Positions 59,576 through 64,000 of a DNA stretch of 64,000 nucleotides are shown here, piece after piece. This stretch comes from Liquidambar formosana (taxonomy: Eukaryota > Streptophyta > Magnoliopsida > Saxifragales > Altingiaceae), in NCBI GenBank assembly GCA_039720395.1, contig CM077823.1, positions 35,942,536 to 36,006,535 on the forward strand, read 5' to 3'. The first letter of the stretch is position 1, and each line of letters starts with the position of its first letter. Below the pieces are notes generated by a model that saw nothing but the letters and a program-made list of their open reading frames with translations, made no database searches and was not told where the DNA came from. Made by a program: the position numbers and the translations under genes.

Positions 59576-60653
59576 TTAGCATGATGTTTTATAAAAGAGA
59601 TTTTGTATGTTAAGACTCTTCGCTCTTGTGAAACCATCTATTCTAATAGTATGGTTCGTGTTTTAGGATTCACAAAATATTTCCTGAAATATGTAGAGCT
59701 CACCAGTGTGTGTATGAGGACACCATCATCCTATCTTTTCTCTTGTTTAAAGGATAATTTATTTTATTTTGATTATTTTTCATAAAGGATAATTTTAGGC
59801 TAACGATAATCTGTCGCGGAGCATGGTCCCAAAAATGGTCCAAACTCTCATGAACGTGGTAGCTGGCAAGAACCTAAAAAAATGAGGATTTTAAATTAAT
59901 CTTACAAAATAATTTTTAAATTAGGAATTCAAAAAAAAAAAAAGAAAAAGTAATTTAAAATGCGGCATCCATAAATAACTTTAGAAAATGAATATTTATG
60001 AAAAAGTAAGAGTGACATCAATTAGAGAGATGAGTTTGAGAGAAAATTATTTAAGATAATCTGTTTTTACCAAATAAGGGATATTTTAGGCCTTTAACTC
60101 TAGACAATTTCTCGTAATGCATAGACCACCTACAAGTCCGTGCAATCAATAATAAAGGAACAGAAACTTGAACTCATAACTTTTGGTTCATGAACTGGAG
60201 TCCTTTCCCTTTTAAAATTACTCTTAATATTACTTTATATTTAATTAATATAATAACAATGATGACTGGACAATAATATTCCATTACCTTAACCAAAATA
60301 AGAACAAAAAATTTTTTTCACCCTTAATCTTAACTAGTGCTCCCATTGCAGAGCTTGTTGATCACCACATTAGTCTTTTAATTACTTCATTAATTATTGC
60401 AATTAACCTCTAAACACAATTGAAATTAAAAAATAAATAAATAATAGAGGAATAAAAAATGAAATTTTATAACCTATTATAATCTCCTGTTGCAACCGTA
60501 TATTTAATTTAACAAAATTTTACTCCGTAGTAAGATTCTTATAGGCTAGCCTATGGGACACGTACTAGCAATTTTTTATTTTTTTTAAAAAAAATTAAAG
60601 GTGAAGCAAATTCGATCAATATATACTCTATATATGTTAGAATCTTTAAATTA
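59576..60653. other. Intergenic, nothing recognised
   Basis: Very AT-rich DNA with poly-A runs and no supported reading frame or RNA gene. Confidence 0.55.
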
Positions 60654-61002
60654 TGTTGGAAATATACAACATCTCACATCGATTAAATATCAAGTTTAAT
60701 ATGTCTTCATATATCTATTTGAATCCTTCACTTGTAAACTTAGGTTTTTAAGTTAGAAACTTCATATGGTATCAAAGCATGTTATTCTTGGGCCAGTTTT
60801 GCTTGTGAGCCCCTCTTATTGTCCACGTAATAAAACCCATTTCTATCTTATTAGGTCTATACGTGAAGGGGAGTGTTGAAAAAATACTACATTCTACATC
60901 GATTAAATATCGAATTTAACATATCTTCGATAAAGACATGTCTTCATATATCTGTTTGGATCCTCTATTTATAAACTTAGGTTTTTTAAGTTCGAAACTT
61001 CA
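60654..61002 (+). mobile_element. TRIM: miniature LTR retrotransposon, ~350 bp
   Basis: The 5' LTR is 60654-60764 (TGTTGGA...TTCA) and the 3' LTR 60874-61002 (TGTTGAA...TTCA). They share ACATCGATTAAATATC, GTCTTCATATATCT, GGATCCT/GAATCCT and AAACTTAGGTTTTTAAG; the 3' copy has a short extra segment. Two bases after the 5' LTR lies TGGTATCAAAGC (60767-60778), a primer-binding site like the usual TGGTATCAGAGC for initiator Met-tRNA. GTGAAGGGGAG (60863-60873) directly before the 3' LTR is the polypurine tract. TAAATTA flanks both ends (60647-60653, 61003-61009). The internal part is only about 110 bp and non-coding. Confidence 0.85.
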
Positions 61003-61383
61003 TAAATTAACCTATTGTTTTAATATATTCAATATTACCAAAGGGACCCTTAAAAAATAATGGACTCCAAAATGGTTATACTTTTTTTTTTTTTTAATGC
61101 TAGCATGGTTCTTGTTAAAAAAAAACGCACCTTTTTGTACCCTCAGGAATGTTGAAAACATTTCTAAAGCCATCCGACTAGTTTAATAGTAAAAAAGGAT
61201 AAGATAAAAGATAAAGTATGATATGTTAAACGTCGGCACCAATCCCATTGTACCAATTGAAAAAAACAAAAAAAAAAAAGGAAGAAAGAAAAAACAATCT
61301 CCCCATACTTTATAGTTTACACATATCTGCGTGGAAGTGTTCCATGAATGTTAATGCTCCCTACCATTTCTAGGCATATAGCC

Positions 61384-61677
61384 TTGGTGTAATTTTGCAT
61401 TTTAATTGGATCACATAGTGGTCATCGGATAAGCGACACGGTACAAGGAGAAGATAAAAAGGGCTAAGATTTGAGAGAAGAATTTGTCGCGTGAGTTGCG
61501 CAATGCCATGAGCAGCTAATGGAACAAATCATAACCATTCTTGTTTTCCCATTGCAACATGCGCAATGCCATGAGCAGCTAATGGAACAAATCATAACCA
61601 TTCTTGTTTTCCCATTGCAACATGTCGCTCATCCGACAACTACTGTATGATGCAGTTAAAATGCAAAATTGCACCAA
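61384..61677. mobile_element. Small inverted-repeat element with an internal tandem duplication
   Basis: The left arm (TTGGTGTAATTTTGCATTTT ... CATCGGATAAGCGACAC, 61384-61438) is matched in reverse by the right arm (GTCGCTCATCCGACAACTAC ... AAAATGCAAAATTGCACCAA, 61623-61677), with several mismatches. The interior has no coding capacity. No target duplication was identified, so a MITE identity is inferred from structure only. Confidence 0.65.
61498..61623. repeat. Perfect tandem duplication, 2 x 63 bp
   Basis: The unit beginning GCGCAATGCCATGAGCAGCT and ending TTCCCATTGCAACAT occurs at 61498-61560 and 61561-61623 without a difference. It sits between the arms of the inverted-repeat element. 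Confidence 0.93.
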
Positions 61678-62054
61678 ATCCGAATCTGCACCAAATCCAA
61701 ATCCAAATCCCTTTTAAGGTGCAACATCTCTAGACCTATTTAAGGACTGTCCATCGAATCCAATGGTTGGGAAAAGAAACCTAAACATAAGATGTTTGTG
61801 GGATCCCAAGTATGAAACAGATTGTGTGTACATATGTATATGGATTAGGATCGGAGCAACAAAATTTTTGTACATAATTTTTTTACCACTTATTTGGTCG
61901 GATGAGCATCAGTTTTTTTAATAATGCTAGTTGGATCCAAAGTTGTGTACCTAAATTATGTCCCCTATTCTGCCCCATTTTAGATTTGTTTTGAAGAATA
62001 AGTGTAGTAGTGCAGTCTTACAGTCTGCAAAAGATTTAAAAAAAAAATAAAATA

Positions 62055-62149
62055 ATGGGAGACACAAATGGGTTTCTGACATACCTTTGTTACTTCATCT
62101 TCTTCCTCCCTGTCTTTGTGTTCCTATTCGTTCTTGGCATAATCAAAGG

Positions 62150-62180
<31 letters not shown>

Positions 62181-63132
62181 TACATATATATGTATGTGTG
62201 TGTGTGTGTGTTTCTCTCCCTAACTTTTGATCAATCAATATGCAGGTGGTATATTCAGCCCATTTGTGTTCCTGGTGATAGCTTTTGGGGATATAGGTGT
62301 TTTGATTGGGCTATGGCCATGTCATCTTGTATGGAGTATCTACTGCATATCGAGGTTCAATTCTCTGCCTTCTTTATCTTTTCTACCATTCTAGTTGTAA
62401 GGTAATTTGCTCTGTTTGACTGCTGAGAAAATGTGAGAAAGTAGAGGAAAATGAATTTGAAATTTGAATATTAGTTCCTTCATAACTTCGAGACTCAAGT
62501 TGTACAACTACTATGATTAATTATGCAAGTTCATTCTTGGAATAAAAATGACATAAAACAAAGAATTTTATTTCATTTCTTTCCTTTTCCTTAGTTTTCT
62601 CAACAGCCAAAGGATGGATTGAGAGGGGTTCCTTTTTTTTTTTTTTTGAATGTGTTTATTTGTTTGTTATTAATTTCAATCTAATATATTGATGAACAGA
62701 ACGAAGAAATTTGGTCCATATATGAAGTGCTTATTGATTCTTACAGTCCCAATACCGATAGCATTGTGGACCGTGCTTGGAGTAGTCGGGAGTGTGATTA
62801 TGGGCATTGGGTATGGTTTTGTTTGGCCTATGATGGATACATTCAGGGCGATTAGCGAGGAAGGCATTTCAATTCCAATGAAGTTGATTAGATGCTTCAC
62901 GGTATTCTTTACATTGATCTCCTTGTGGGGCATTAGATTTTGTTTCTGGAGTTAAGAATAATAATTAAGAGGATTTAATGCTTTGAAAACCACTTCTGTA
63001 GGATGGTACTTGGAGCAATGTTTGGGGTGCCTGCACGATTGTTCGTGATTTTGCTGATTTTTCGTTCCATTCTTACTTCTCTGTGATGGATGGGTTGCTT
63101 GAGTTGAGAGGAGAGGAGCCCATAGAACTCAA
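62055..63132 (+). CDS. At3g27390-like multi-pass membrane protein, 5' part only
   Basis: Exons 62055-62148, 62246-62354, 62700-62901 and 63002-63132 join in frame to about 178 residues. Three hydrophobic segments are visible: LTYLCYFIFFLPVFVFLFVL at the start, VFLVIAFGDIGVLIGLWPCH in exon 2, and CLLILTVPIPIALWTVLGVV in exon 3. The last exon carries DGTWSNVWGACTIVRDFADF, HSYFSVMDGLLELR and EEPIEL. The order and these motifs match the plant uncharacterised membrane protein family of At3g27390, which has no established biochemical role. Family members are about 600 aa, so the rest should lie right of the window. The last exon is ended at a donor (CTCAA|GTATGA). Reading through instead gives a stop after five codons (TGA at 63146-63148), which would make a truncated gene. 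Intron 1 has a (CT)n(TA)n(GT)n tract. Confidence 0.82.
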
Positions 63133-64000
63133 GTATGAATCTATGTGAATAAAGCTTACTATCTTGTGATTGTTTTGATTCTGTTAGTACCTTGTGAAAG
63201 TCATACTTAGTTTTTAGATTCCATATTGCATTTCCTACTTTGTTTATCTTTTCAACTGATCCGTAAAGTGATTGCATTACATTTTGAATTATGAAATCTT
63301 ATTTGGTTAATTTGGGCACTGAATTATGAAATCAGTGAAGCAACAAAGTATGTGATCATTACATAGATCTTTGACAAGTTCATGCCAGATATGAATAGGC
63401 CAAGACATACTTTAGAACCAAACTCATCTGTAGAACTCCATTTTTTTATTTTTTTATTTTATTTTAAGCCAAAGGAAAGAGCTTAAGTATCATACAGGAG
63501 CTTAGCATCCCAATCAGGTTGTCACCCTAAGACCTCCCAATCATGTGCTACCAGTTCTAAGTATTATTAAAAAATGAAGAAAAATACAAAACTAAGAACG
63601 AAAATGACAGATAATTACACAAGAACTGTGACGTTTGTGATGTGGCTAGTTAAACCATACTAGAGATTCAAATGTGAGCACTCTTAGGCGTAATTTAGTG
63701 TTTCAACTAGATTTCTCTCTCTTGGTCTGATGGCATTAGCTGAGCACTCACATATGCACAGTGCAATGAATTAAGTATGTTGTTCATCTTGGATATATCA
63801 CTTCCAAACTGCCTCTTGTGTATATACCAGTTTATTTTGGACTTTCTCCTTATTTTATTTTGTCTGTTAATACTCTTATGGGAAAAGTAGGCATTTGAGG
63901 TTACATATAGCCTTTAAGAATGGAATCATCATTTTTCTCCCAGTCATGGTCTACTCCGATATTCATGTAGGGTTGCCCAGATACCAGGGTGCATTTTGTG
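63133..64000. other. Probable intron of the At3g27390-like gene
   Basis: No following exon of the family was recognised up to the window edge, and no other gene is visible. AT-rich, with a poly-T patch near 63441. Confidence 0.4.

Overview
This is nuclear DNA of a flowering plant, most likely a woody eudicot. The evidence is AT-rich sequence, GT/AG introns up to several kb, a chloroplast-targeted PetM, plant-only families (REM-type B3 factors, a PLS-DYW pentatricopeptide protein, an Expp1-like secreted protein), plant L1 LINEs, tRNA-derived SINEs and many foldback elements. I cannot name the species.

Layout. 1-3829 (+): 3' end of a sorting-nexin-type gene (Nexin_C domain). 5496-6202: terminal-inverted-repeat element. 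6375-10438 (+): a CDCA7-like zf-4CXXC_R1 protein in five exons, with a mitosis-type promoter motif just upstream and a 190-bp tandem duplication after the stop. 12373-14366 (-): an Expp1-like secreted protein in three exons. 14.4-19.0 kb: no gene, two foldback elements. 19044-57455: a head-to-tail cluster of four B3 (REM-like) genes, all on the + strand, forming two paralogous pairs (A/B and C/D). An intronless PPR-DYW gene on the - strand, carrying a one-base frameshift, lies between B and C. 58789-59175 (+): PetM of the cytochrome b6f complex. 60654-61002: a miniature LTR element (TRIM). 62055-63132 (+): 5' part of an At3g27390-like membrane protein that runs off the window.

The B3 cluster is the main biological unit. 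Genes A, B and C share one design: a short first exon starting the first B3 domain, a second exon finishing it, a variable linker, and a last exon with the second B3 domain. Linkers differ: A has an AT-hook and a duplicated acidic motif, C has a long Asp/Glu tract. Gene D has lost the first B3 domain and carries a WRC-like Cys/His zinc-binding motif in its place, joined to the linker and second B3 domain of a C-like gene. The homologous introns of C and D each hold a separate decayed antisense L1 element.

Exon structures were read by eye from splice sites, reading-frame continuity and comparison between paralogues. No alignments or searches were run, so family names rest on remembered motifs.
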